A stretch of 64,000 bases of DNA from Clusia tigrina (lineage: Eukaryota > Arthropoda > Insecta > Diptera > Clusiidae): positions 238,359,889 to 238,423,888 of the forward strand of contig OV050030.1 of assembly GCA_920105625.2 (NCBI GenBank), written 5' to 3'. Shown one piece after another: positions 37,923 through 49,660 of the stretch; within the stretch, counting starts at the first letter, position 1, and every line of letters starts with the position of its first letter. The notes under the pieces are model-generated. The model saw nothing but the letters and a program-made list of their open reading frames with translations. It did not search any database and had not been told where the DNA came from. Made by a program: the position numbers and the translations under genes.

Positions 37923-39745
37923 TATGACGCTCCAGTAAAAAGTTACAAGCATTTGTATGTTGCAAACTTTGATAGGTGTAGGACGTACCATATAGAAGTT
38001 AGGGCCATTTGAAGTTTTATCAGTGTTTGACTTGGGACTCAAGGGTAGCATAGCTTTGAGCGATAGCTTAAATAGACACGAGGCTCGAATACTTTATTGT
38101 TACAAAATTTCAAGGTTTTATGACGCTCCAGTAAAAAGGTACAAGCATTTGTATGTTACAAACTTTGATAGGTGTGGGACGTACCGTATAGAAGTTAGTG
38201 CCATTTGAAGTTTTATCAGTGTTTGATTTGGGACTCAAGGGTAGCATAGCTTTCAGCGATAGCTTAAATTGACAAGAGGCTCGAGTACTTTATTGTTACA
38301 AAATTTCAAGGCTTTATGACGCTCCAGTAAAAAGTTACAAGCATTTGTATGTTGCAAACTTTGATAGGTGTAGGACGTACTGTATAGAAGCTAGGGCCAT
38401 TTGAAGTTTTATCAGTGTTTGATTTGGGACTCAAGGGTAGCATAGCTTTGAGCGATAGCTTAAATTGATAATAGGCTCGAGTACTTTATTGTTACAAAAT
38501 TTCAAGGTTTTATGACGCTACAGTAAAAAGTTACAAGCATTTGTATGTTGCAAACTTTGATAGGTGTAGGACGTACCGTATAGAAGTTAGGGCCATTTGA
38601 AGTTTTATCAGTGTTTGATTTGGGACTCAAGGGTAGTATAGTTTTGAGCAATAGCTTAAATTGATAAGAGGCTCGAGTACTTTATTGTTACAAAATTTCA
38701 AGGTGTTATGAGGCTCCAGTAAAAAGTTACAAGCATTTGTATGTTGCAAACTTTGATAGGTGTAGGACGTACCGTATAGAAGTTAGGGCTATTTGAAGTT
38801 TTATCAGTGTTTGATTGGGGACTCAAGGGTAGCATTGCTTTGAGCGATAGCTTAAATTGACAAAATGCTCGAGTACTTTATTGTTACAAAATTTCAAGGT
38901 TTTATGACGCTCCAGTAAAAAGTTACAAGCATTTGTATGTTGCAAACTTTGATAGGTGTAGGACGTACCGTATAGAAGTTAGGGCCATCTGAAGTTTTAT
39001 CAGTGTTTGATTTGGGACTCAAGGGTAGCATAGCTTTGAGCGAAAGCTTAAATTGACAAGAGGCTCGAGTACTTTATTGTTACAAAATTTCAAGGTTTTA
39101 TGACGCTCCAGTAAGAAGTTACAAGCATTTGTTTGTTGCAAACTTTGATAGGTGTAGGACGTACCGTATAGAAGTTACGGCCATTTGAAATTTTATCAGT
39201 GTTTGATTTGGGACTCAAGGGTAGCATAGCTTTGAGCGATAGCTTAAATTGATAAGAGTCTCGACTACTTTATTGTTACTAAATTTCAAGGTTTTATGAC
39301 GCTCCAGTAAAAAGTTACAAGCATTTGTATGTTGCAAACTTTGATAGGTGTAGGACATATCGTATATAAGTTAGGGCCATTTGAAGTTTTATCATTGTTT
39401 GATTTGGCACACTAGGGTAGCATAGCTTTGAGCGATAACTTAAATTGACAAGAGGCTCGAGTACTTTATTGTTAAATAATTTCAAGGTTTTATGACGCTT
39501 CAGTAAAAAGTTACAAGCATTTGTAAGTTGCAAACTTTTATAGGTGTAGGACGTACCATATAGAAGTTAGGGCCATTTGAAGTTTTATAAGTGTTTAATT
39601 TGGGACTCAAGGGTTGCATAGCTTTGAGCGATAGCTTAAATTGACAAGAGGCTCGAGTACTTTATTGCTACAAAATTTCAAGGTTTTATGACGCTCCAGT
39701 AAAAAGTTACAAGCATTTGTATGTTGCAAACTTTGATAGGTGTAG
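37923..39745 (+). repeat. Nine-unit tandem duplication, left copy (period 1764)
   Basis: Reads as identical to 39687-41509 over 1823 bp. The period is exactly nine 196-bp units. Rare shared markers include GTTTGACTTGGG, GCTTTCAGCG, TTGATAATAGG, GTATAGTTTTGAGC, TGATTGGGGACTC, GTTACGGCCATTTG, TCTCGACTAC, GTTACTAAATTT and TTTGGCACACTAGGG. The two copies overlap by 59 bp because the match is longer than the period. Confidence 0.92.
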
Positions 39746-41509
39746 GACGTACCATATAGAAGTTAGGGCCATTTGAAGTTTTATCAGTGTTTGACTTGGG
39801 ACTCAAGGGTAGCATAGCTTTGAGCGATAGCTTAAATAGACACGAGGCTCGAATACTTTATTGTTACAAAATTTCAAGGTTTTATGACGCTCCAGTAAAA
39901 AGGTACAAGCATTTGTATGTTACAAACTTTGATAGGTGTGGGACGTACCGTATAGAAGTTAGTGCCATTTGAAGTTTTATCAGTGTTTGATTTGGGACTC
40001 AAGGGTAGCATAGCTTTCAGCGATAGCTTAAATTGACAAGAGGCTCGAGTACTTTATTGTTACAAAATTTCAAGGCTTTATGACGCTCCAGTAAAAAGTT
40101 ACAAGCATTTGTATGTTGCAAACTTTGATAGGTGTAGGACGTACTGTATAGAAGCTAGGGCCATTTGAAGTTTTATCAGTGTTTGATTTGGGACTCAAGG
40201 GTAGCATAGCTTTGAGCGATAGCTTAAATTGATAATAGGCTCGAGTACTTTATTGTTACAAAATTTCAAGGTTTTATGACGCTACAGTAAAAAGTTACAA
40301 GCATTTGTATGTTGCAAACTTTGATAGGTGTAGGACGTACCGTATAGAAGTTAGGGCCATTTGAAGTTTTATCAGTGTTTGATTTGGGACTCAAGGGTAG
40401 TATAGTTTTGAGCAATAGCTTAAATTGATAAGAGGCTCGAGTACTTTATTGTTACAAAATTTCAAGGTGTTATGAGGCTCCAGTAAAAAGTTACAAGCAT
40501 TTGTATGTTGCAAACTTTGATAGGTGTAGGACGTACCGTATAGAAGTTAGGGCTATTTGAAGTTTTATCAGTGTTTGATTGGGGACTCAAGGGTAGCATT
40601 GCTTTGAGCGATAGCTTAAATTGACAAAATGCTCGAGTACTTTATTGTTACAAAATTTCAAGGTTTTATGACGCTCCAGTAAAAAGTTACAAGCATTTGT
40701 ATGTTGCAAACTTTGATAGGTGTAGGACGTACCGTATAGAAGTTAGGGCCATCTGAAGTTTTATCAGTGTTTGATTTGGGACTCAAGGGTAGCATAGCTT
40801 TGAGCGAAAGCTTAAATTGACAAGAGGCTCGAGTACTTTATTGTTACAAAATTTCAAGGTTTTATGACGCTCCAGTAAGAAGTTACAAGCATTTGTTTGT
40901 TGCAAACTTTGATAGGTGTAGGACGTACCGTATAGAAGTTACGGCCATTTGAAATTTTATCAGTGTTTGATTTGGGACTCAAGGGTAGCATAGCTTTGAG
41001 CGATAGCTTAAATTGATAAGAGTCTCGACTACTTTATTGTTACTAAATTTCAAGGTTTTATGACGCTCCAGTAAAAAGTTACAAGCATTTGTATGTTGCA
41101 AACTTTGATAGGTGTAGGACATATCGTATATAAGTTAGGGCCATTTGAAGTTTTATCATTGTTTGATTTGGCACACTAGGGTAGCATAGCTTTGAGCGAT
41201 AACTTAAATTGACAAGAGGCTCGAGTACTTTATTGTTAAATAATTTCAAGGTTTTATGACGCTTCAGTAAAAAGTTACAAGCATTTGTAAGTTGCAAACT
41301 TTTATAGGTGTAGGACGTACCATATAGAAGTTAGGGCCATTTGAAGTTTTATAAGTGTTTAATTTGGGACTCAAGGGTTGCATAGCTTTGAGCGATAGCT
41401 TAAATTGACAAGAGGCTCGAGTACTTTATTGCTACAAAATTTCAAGGTTTTATGACGCTCCAGTAAAAAGTTACAAGCATTTGTATGTTGCAAACTTTGA
41501 TAGGTGTAG
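39687..41509 (+). repeat. Nine-unit tandem duplication, right copy (period 1764)
   Basis: Second copy of 37923-39745. I found no difference between them by eye. At the left the match ends at GGTGCTATG versus GGTTTTATG, and at the right at GTGTAGGACG versus GTGTAGAACG. Such identity in a divergent array indicates a very recent duplication, or an assembly duplication. Confidence 0.92.
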
Positions 41510-42135
41510 AACGTACCGTATAGAAGTTAGGGCCATTTGAAGTTTTATCAGTGTTTGATTTGGGACTCAAGGGTAGCATAGCTTTGAGCGATAGCTTAAA
41601 TTGACAAGAGCCTCGAGTACTTTATTGTTACAAAATTTCAAGGTTTTATGACGCTCCAGTAAAAAGTTACCAGCATTTGTATGTTGCAAACTTTGATAGC
41701 TGTAGGACGTACCGTATAGAAGTTAGGGCCATTTGATGTTTTTTCAGTGTTTGATTTGGGACTCACGGGTAGCATAGCTGTGAGCGATAGCTTAAATTGA
41801 CAAGAGGCTCGAGTACTTTATTGTTACAAAATTTCAAGGTTTTATGACGCTCCAGTAAAAAGTTACAAGCATTTGTATGTTGCAAACTTTGATAGGTGTA
41901 GAACGTACCGTATAGAAGTTAGGGCCATTTGAAGTTGTATCAGTGTTTGATTTGGGACTCAAGGGTAGCATAGCTTTGAGCGAAAGCTTAAATTGACAAG
42001 AGGCTCGAGTACTTTATTGTTACAAAATTTCAAGGTTTTATGACGCTCCAGTAAAAAGTTACAAGCATTTGAATGTTGCAACTTTGATAGGTGTAGGACC
42101 TGTCGCATAGAAGTTAGGGCCATTTGAAGTTTTAT

Positions 42136-42315
42136 CAGTGTTTGATTTGGGACTCAAGGCTAACGCTTAAATTGACAAGAGGCTCGAGTACTTTATTGTT
42201 ACAAAATTTCAAGGTTTTATGACGCTCCAGTAAAAATTTACAAGCATTTGTATGTTGCAAACTTGGATAGCTGTAGGACGTACCGTATAGAAGTTAGGGC
42301 CATTTGAAGTTTTTT
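42136..42315 (+). repeat. 180-bp unit with a private 16-bp deletion
   Basis: Reads GACTCAAGGCTAACGCTTAA, having lost 16 bp covering the TAGCATAGCTTTGAG segment. This differs from the GAAGTT deletion of the 589 and 4485 units. I saw it only here. Confidence 0.85.
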
Positions 42316-42794
42316 CAGTGTTTGATTTGGGACTCACGGGTAGCATAGCTTTGAGCGATAGCTTAAATTGACAAGAGGCTCGAGTACTTTATTTTTACAA
42401 AATTTCAAGGTTTTATGACGCTCCCGTAAAAATTTACAAGCATTTGTATGTTGCAAACTTTGATAGGTGTAGGACGTACCGTATAGAAGTTAGGGCCATT
42501 TGAAGTTTTATCAGTGTTTGATTTGAGACTCAAGGGTAGTATAGCTTTGAGCGATAGCTTAAATTGATAAGAGACTCGAGTACTTTATTGTTACAAAATT
42601 TCAAGGTGCTATGACGCTCCAGTAAAAAGTTACAAGCATTTGTATGTTGCAAACTTTGATAGGTGTAGGACGTACCATATAGAAGTTAGGGCCATTTGAA
42701 GTTTTATCAGTGTTTGATTTGGGACTCAAGGGTAGCATAGCTTTGAGCGATAGCTTAAATAGACACGAGGCTCGAATACTTTATTGTTACAAAA

Positions 42795-43639
42795 TTTCAA
42801 GGTTTTATGACGCTCCAGTAAAAAGGTACAAGCATTTGTATGTTACAAACTTTGATAGGTGTGGGACGTACCGTATAGAAGTTAGTGCCATTTGAAGTTT
42901 TATCAGTGTTTGATTTGGGACTCAAGGGTAGCATAGCTTTGAGCGATAGCTTAAATTGACAAGAGGCTCGAGTACTTTATTGTTACAAAATTTCAAGGCT
43001 TTATGACGCTCCAGTAAAAAGTTACAAGCATTTGTATGTTGCAAACTTTGATAGGTGTAGGACGTACTGTATAGAAGCTAGGGCCATTGGAAGTTTTATC
43101 AGTGTTTGATTTGGGACTCAAGGGTAGCATAGCTTTGAGCGATAGCTTAAATTGATAATAGGCTCGAGTACTTTATTGTTACAAAATTTCAAGGTTTTAT
43201 GACGCTACAGTAAAAAGTTACAAGCATTTGTATGTTGCAAACTTTGATAGGTGTAGGACGTACCGTATAGAAGTTAGGGCCATTTGAAGTTTTATCAGTG
43301 TTTGGTTTGGGACTCAAGGTAGTATAGCTTTGAGCAATAGCTTAAATTGATAAGAGGCTCGAGTACTTTATTGTTACAAAATTTCAAGGTATTATGACGC
43401 TCCAGTAAAAAGTTACAAGCATTTGTATGTTGCAAACTTTGATAGGTGTAGGACGTACCGTATAGAAGTTAGGGCTATTTGAAGTTTTATCAGTGTTTGA
43501 TTTGGGACTCAAGGGTAGCATAGCTTTGAGCGATAGCTTAAATTGACAAAATGCTCGAGTACTTTATTGTTACAAAATTTCAAGGTTTTATGACGCTCCA
43601 GTAAAAAGTTACAAGCATTTGTATGTTGCAAACTTTGAT
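42795..43639 (+). repeat. Higher-order block, left copy (offset 1957/1958)
   Basis: Matches 44752-45597. The offset shifts from 1957 to 1958 because the left copy has lost one G in ACTCAAGGTAGTATAG. Shared rare markers are GGCCATTGGAAG and GTGTTTGGTTTGGG. Confidence 0.85.
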
Positions 43640-44751
43640 TGGTGTAGGACGTACCTTATAGAAGTTAGGGCCATTTGAAGTTTTATCAGTCTTTGATTTG
43701 GGACTCATGGGTAGCATAGCTTGGAGCGATAGCTTAAATTGACAAGAGGCTCGAGTACTTTATTGTTACAAAATTTCAAGGTTTTATGACGCTCCAGTAA
43801 AAAGTTACAAGCATTTGTATGTTGCAAACTTTGATAGGTGTAGGACGTACCGTATAGAAGTTAGGGCCATCTGAAGTTTTATCAGTGTTTGATTTGGGAC
43901 TCAAGGGTAGCATAGCTTTGAGCGAAAGCTTAAATTGACAAGAGGCTCGAGTACTTTATTGTTACAAAATTTCAAGGTTTTATGACGCTCCAGTAAGAAG
44001 TTACAAGCATTTGTTTGTTGCAAACTTTGATAGGTGTAGGACGTACCGTATAGAAGTTAGGGCCATTTGAAGTTTTATCAGTGTTTGATTTGGGACTCAA
44101 GGGTAGCATAGCTTTGAGCGATAGCTTAAATTGACAAGAGGCTCGAGTACTTTATTGTTACAAAATTGCAAGGTTTTATGACGCTCCAGTAAAAAGTTAC
44201 AAGCATTTGTATGCTGCAAACTTTGATAGGTGTAGGACATATCGTATATAACTTAGGGCCATTTGAAGTTTTATCAGTGTTTGATTTGGGACTCAAGGGT
44301 AGTATAGCTTTGAGCGATTGCTTAAATTGACAAGAGGCTCGAGTACTTTATTGTTACCAAATTTCAAGGTTTTATGACGCTCCAGTAAAAAGTTACAAGC
44401 ATTTGAATGTTGCAACTTTGATAGGTGTAGGACCTGTCGCATAGAAGTTAGGGCCATTTGAAGTTTTATCAGTGTTTGATTTGGGACTCAAGGGTAGCAT
44501 AGCTTTGAGCGCTAGCTAAAATTGACAAGAGGCTCGAGTAGTTTATTGTTACAAAATTTCAAGGTTTTATGACGCTCTAGTAAAAAGTTACAAGCATTTG
44601 TATGTTGCAAACTTTGATAGGTGTAGGACGTACCGTATAAAAGTTATTGCCATTTGTAGTTTTATCAGTGTTTGATTTGGGACTCAATGGTAGCATAGCT
44701 TTCAGCGATAGCTTAAATTGACAAGAGGCTCGAGTACTTTATTGTTACAAA

Positions 44752-45597
44752 TTTCAAGGTTTTATGACGCTCCAGTAAAAAGGTACAAGCATTTGTATGT
44801 TACAAACTTTGATAGGTGTGGGACGTACCGTATAGAAGTTAGTGCCATTTGAAGTTTTATCAGTGTTTGATTTGGGACTCAAGGGTAGCATAGCTTTGAG
44901 CGATAGCTTAAATTGACAAGAGGCTCGAGTACTTTATTGTTACAAAATTTCAAGGCTTTATGACGCTCCAGTAAAAAGTTACAAGCATTTGTATGTTGCA
45001 AACTTTGATAGGTGTAGGACGTACTGTATAGAAGCTAGGGCCATTGGAAGTTTTATCAGTGTTTGATTTGGGACTCAAGGGTAGCATAGCTTTGAGCGAT
45101 AGCTTAAATTGATAATAGGCTCGAGTACTTTATTGTTACAAAATTTCAAGGTTTTATGACGCTACAGTAAAAAGTTACAAGCATTTGTATGTTGCAAACT
45201 TTGATAGGTGTAGGACGTACCGTATAGAAGTTAGGGCCATTTGAAGTTTTATCAGTGTTTGGTTTGGGACTCAAGGGTAGTATAGCTTTGAGCAATAGCT
45301 TAAATTGATAAGAGGCTCGAGTACTTTATTGTTACAAAATTTCAAGGTGTTATGACGCTCCAGTAAAAAGTTACAAGCATTTGTATGTTGCAAACTTTGA
45401 TAGGTGTAGGACGTACCGTATAGAAGTTAGGGCTATTTGAAGTTTTATCAGTGTTTGATTTGGGACTCAAGGGTAGCATAGCTTTGAGCGATAGCTTAAA
45501 TTGACAAAATGCTCGAGTACTTTATTGTTACAAAATTTCAAGGTTTTATGACGCTCCAGTAAAAAGTTACAAGCATTTGTATGTTGCAAACTTTGAT
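44752..45597 (+). repeat. Higher-order block, right copy (offset 1957/1958)
   Basis: Second copy of 42795-43639, retaining the G in ACTCAAGGGTAGTATAG. It is entered from a TTACAAATTTC unit, so its left edge is a hybrid between two unit types. Confidence 0.85.
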
Positions 45598-45939
45598 AGG
45601 TGTAGGACGTACCGTATAGAAGTTAGGGCCATCTGAAGTTTTATCAGTGTTTGATTTGGGACTCAAGGGTAGCATAGCTTTGAGCGAAAGCTTAAATTGA
45701 CAAGAGGCTCGAGTACTTTATTGTTACAAAATTTCAAGGTTTTATGACGCTCCAGTAAGAAGTTACAAGCATTTGTTTGTTGCAAACTTTGATAGGTGTA
45801 GGACGTACCGTATAGAAGTTAGGGCCATTTGAAGTTTTATCAGTGTTTGATTTGGGACTCAAGGGTAGCATAGCTTTGAGCGCTAGCTAAAATTGACAAG
45901 AGGCTCGAGTAGTTTATTGTTACAAAATTTCAAGGTTTG

Positions 45940-47586
45940 ATGACGCTCTAGTAAAAAGTTCCAAGCATTTGTATGTTGCAAACTTTGATAGGTGTAGGAC
46001 GTACCGTATAAAAGTTAGGGCCATTTGTAGTTTTATCAGTGTTTGATTTGGGACTCAATGGTAGCATAGCTTTCAGCGATAGCTTAAATTGACAAGAGGC
46101 TTGAGTACTTTATTGTTACAAATTTCAAGGTTATATGACGCTCCAGTAAAAAGTTACAACCATTTGTGTGTTGCAAACTTTGATAGGTGTAGGACGTACC
46201 GTATATAAGTTAGGGCCATTTGACGTTTTATCAGTGTTTGATTTGGGACTCAAGGGTAGCATAGCTTTGAGCGAAAGCTTAAATTGACAAGAGGCTCGAG
46301 TACTTTATTGTTAAAAAATTTCAAGTTTTTATGACGCTCCAGTAAAAAGTTACAAGCATTTGTATGTTGCAAACTTTGATAGGTGTAGGACGTACCGTAT
46401 AGAAGTTAGGGCCATTTGAAGTTTTATCAGTGTCTGATTTGGGACTCAAGGCTAGCATAGCTTTGAGCGATAGCTTAAATTGACAAGAGGCTCGAGTACT
46501 TTATTGTTACAAAATTTCAAGGTTTTATGACGCTCCAGTAAAAAGTTACAAGCATTTGTTGCAACTTTGATAGGTGTCGCATAGAAGTTAGGGCCATTTG
46601 AAGTTTTATCAGTGTTTGATTTGGGACTCAAGGGTAGCATAGCTTTGAGCGAAAGCTTAAATTGACAAGAGGCTCGAGTACTTTATTGTTAAAAAATTTC
46701 AAGTTTTTATGACGCTCCAGTAAAAAGTTACAAGCATTTGTATGTTGCAAACTTTGATAGGTGTAGGACGTACCGTATAGAAGTTAGGGCCATTTGAAGT
46801 TTTATCAGTGTCTGATTTTGGACTCAAGGGTAGCATAGCTTTAGCGATAGCTTAAATTGACAAGAGGCTCGAGAACTTTATTGTTACAAAATTTCAAGGT
46901 TTTATGACGCTCCAGTAAAAAGTTACAAGCATTTGTTGCAACTTTGATAGGTGTCGCATAGAAGTTAGGGCCATTTGAAGTTTTATCAGTGTTTGATTTG
47001 GGACTCAAGGGTAGCATAGCTTTGAGCGCTAGCTAAAATTGACAAGAGGCTCGAGTAGTTTATTGTTACAAAATTTCAAGGTTTTATGACGCTCTAGTAA
47101 AAAGTTACAAGCATTTGTATGTTGCAAACTTTGATAGGTGTAGGACGTACCGTATAAAAGTTAGGGCCATTTGTAGTTTTATCAGTGTTTGATTTGGGAC
47201 TCAATGGTAGCATAGCTTTCAGCGATAGCTTAAATTGACAAGAGGCTTGAGTACTTTATTGTTACAAATTTCAAGGTTATATGACGCTCCAGTAAAAAGT
47301 TACAACCATTTGTGTGTTGCAAACTTTGATAGGTGTAGGACGTACCGTATATAAGTTAGGGCCATTTGACGTTTTATCAGTGTTTGATTTGGGACTCAAG
47401 GGTAGCATAGCTTTGAGCGAAAGCTTAAATTGACAAGAGGCTCGAGTACTTTATTGTTAAAAAATTTCAAGTTTTTATGACGCTCCAGTAAAAAGTTACA
47501 AGCATTTGTATGTTGCAAACTTTGATAGGTGTAGGACGTACCGTATAGAAGTTAGGGCCATTTGAAGTTTTATCAGTGTCTGATTT
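45940..47586 (+). repeat. Higher-order block, left copy (period 1914)
   Basis: About 1647 bp matching 47854-49500, with one difference seen by eye (AGGCTTGAG/AGGCTGGAG at 47248/49162). It contains the AAGGCTAGC unit and two 182-bp-type units, and is itself built of nested 768- and 1146-bp repeats marked by TGATTTTGGACTC at 46814, 47582 and 48728. Confidence 0.88.
46428..46609 (+). repeat. 182-bp short unit, first copy
   Basis: Reads GCATTTGTTGCAACTTTG and GATAGGTGTCGCATAG. Compared with the 195-bp TTTGAATGTTGCAAC / GTGTAGGACCTGTCGC units it has lost a further 4 bp and 9 bp; the 9-bp loss lies between two TGT copies. Further copies contain the same junctions near 46935, 47705, 48475, 48850, 50765, 52305, 54445 and 56185. 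None occurs before 46.4 kb. Confidence 0.9.
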
Positions 47587-47853
47587 TGGACTCAAGGGTA
47601 GCATAGCTTTAGCGATAGCTTAAATTGACAAGAGGCTCGAGAACTTTATTGTTACAAAATTTCAAGGTTTTATGACGCTCCAGTAAAAAGTTACAAGCAT
47701 TTGTTGCAACTTTGATAGGTGTCGCATAGAAGTTAGGGCCATTTGAAGTTTTATCAGTGTTTGATTTGGGACTCAAGGGTAGCATAGCTTTGAGCGCTAG
47801 CTAAAATTGACAAGAGGCTCGAGTAGTTTATTGTTACAAAATTTCAAGGTTTT

Positions 47854-49500
47854 ATGACGCTCTAGTAAAAAGTTCCAAGCATTTGTATGTTGCAAACTTT
47901 GATAGGTGTAGGACGTACCGTATAAAAGTTAGGGCCATTTGTAGTTTTATCAGTGTTTGATTTGGGACTCAATGGTAGCATAGCTTTCAGCGATAGCTTA
48001 AATTGACAAGAGGCTTGAGTACTTTATTGTTACAAATTTCAAGGTTATATGACGCTCCAGTAAAAAGTTACAACCATTTGTGTGTTGCAAACTTTGATAG
48101 GTGTAGGACGTACCGTATATAAGTTAGGGCCATTTGACGTTTTATCAGTGTTTGATTTGGGACTCAAGGGTAGCATAGCTTTGAGCGAAAGCTTAAATTG
48201 ACAAGAGGCTCGAGTACTTTATTGTTAAAAAATTTCAAGTTTTTATGACGCTCCAGTAAAAAGTTACAAGCATTTGTATGTTGCAAACTTTGATAGGTGT
48301 AGGACGTACCGTATAGAAGTTAGGGCCATTTGAAGTTTTATCAGTGTCTGATTTGGGACTCAAGGCTAGCATAGCTTTGAGCGATAGCTTAAATTGACAA
48401 GAGGCTCGAGTACTTTATTGTTACAAAATTTCAAGGTTTTATGACGCTCCAGTAAAAAGTTACAAGCATTTGTTGCAACTTTGATAGGTGTCGCATAGAA
48501 GTTAGGGCCATTTGAAGTTTTATCAGTGTTTGATTTGGGACTCAAGGGTAGCATAGCTTTGAGCGAAAGCTTAAATTGACAAGAGGCTCGAGTACTTTAT
48601 TGTTAAAAAATTTCAAGTTTTTATGACGCTCCAGTAAAAAGTTACAAGCATTTGTATGTTGCAAACTTTGATAGGTGTAGGACGTACCGTATAGAAGTTA
48701 GGGCCATTTGAAGTTTTATCAGTGTCTGATTTTGGACTCAAGGGTAGCATAGCTTTAGCGATAGCTTAAATTGACAAGAGGCTCGAGAACTTTATTGTTA
48801 CAAAATTTCAAGGTTTTATGACGCTCCAGTAAAAAGTTACAAGCATTTGTTGCAACTTTGATAGGTGTCGCATAGAAGTTAGGGCCATTTGAAGTTTTAT
48901 CAGTGTTTGATTTGGGACTCAAGGGTAGCATAGCTTTGAGCGCTAGCTAAAATTGACAAGAGGCTCGAGTAGTTTATTGTTACAAAATTTCAAGGTTTTA
49001 TGACGCTCTAGTAAAAAGTTACAAGCATTTGTATGTTGCAAACTTTGATAGGTGTAGGACGTACCGTATAAAAGTTAGGGCCATTTGTAGTTTTATCAGT
49101 GTTTGATTTGGGACTCAATGGTAGCATAGCTTTCAGCGATAGCTTAAATTGACAAGAGGCTGGAGTACTTTATTGTTACAAATTTCAAGGTTATATGACG
49201 CTCCAGTAAAAAGTTACAACCATTTGTGTGTTGCAAACTTTGATAGGTGTAGGACGTACCGTATATAAGTTAGGGCCATTTGACGTTTTATCAGTGTTTG
49301 ATTTGGGACTCAAGGGTAGCATAGCTTTGAGCGAAAGCTTAAATTGACAAGAGGCTCGAGTACTTTATTGTTAAAAAATTTCAAGTTTTTATGACGCTCC
49401 AGTAAAAAGTTACAAGCATTTGTATGTTGCAAACTTTGATAGGTGTAGGACGTACCGTATAGAAGTTAGGGCCATTTGAAGTTTTATCAGTGTCTGATTT
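47854..49500 (+). repeat. Higher-order block, right copy (period 1914)
   Basis: Second copy of 45940-47586. The match ends where the left copy reads TGATTTTGG and this copy reads TGATTTGGG. Near-identity over 1.6 kb shows a recent copy event. Confidence 0.88.
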
Positions 49501-49660
49501 GGGACTCAAGGGTAGCATAGCTTTGAGCGATAGCTTAAATTGACAAGAGGCTCGGGTATTTTATTGTTACAAAATTTCAAGGTTACAAGCATTTGTATGT
49601 TGCAAACTTTGATAGGTGTAGGACGTACCGTATAGAAGTTAGGGCTATTTGAAGTTTTAT
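49488..49660 (+). repeat. 173-bp unit with 23-bp deletion
   Basis: Reads TTTCAAGGTTACAAGC, having lost the 23 bp between GTT at unit position 95 and GTT at 118. One GTT remains at the join. This is the shortest unit I found and occurs once. Confidence 0.9.

Larger units (their letters stand above)
37431..45840 (+). repeat. Region D: nine-unit duplication and region A-like units
   Basis: Contains the 1764-bp duplication, further related blocks at 42710-43640 and 44752-45597, and region A-like units (GACATATCG, TTAAATAATTTC, GTAAGAAGTTAC) near 39.1-39.6, 40.9-41.4 and 44.0-44.3 kb. AATAGACACGAGGCTCG units mark repeat starts at 38023, 39787 and 42710. Edges are approximate. Confidence 0.72.
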
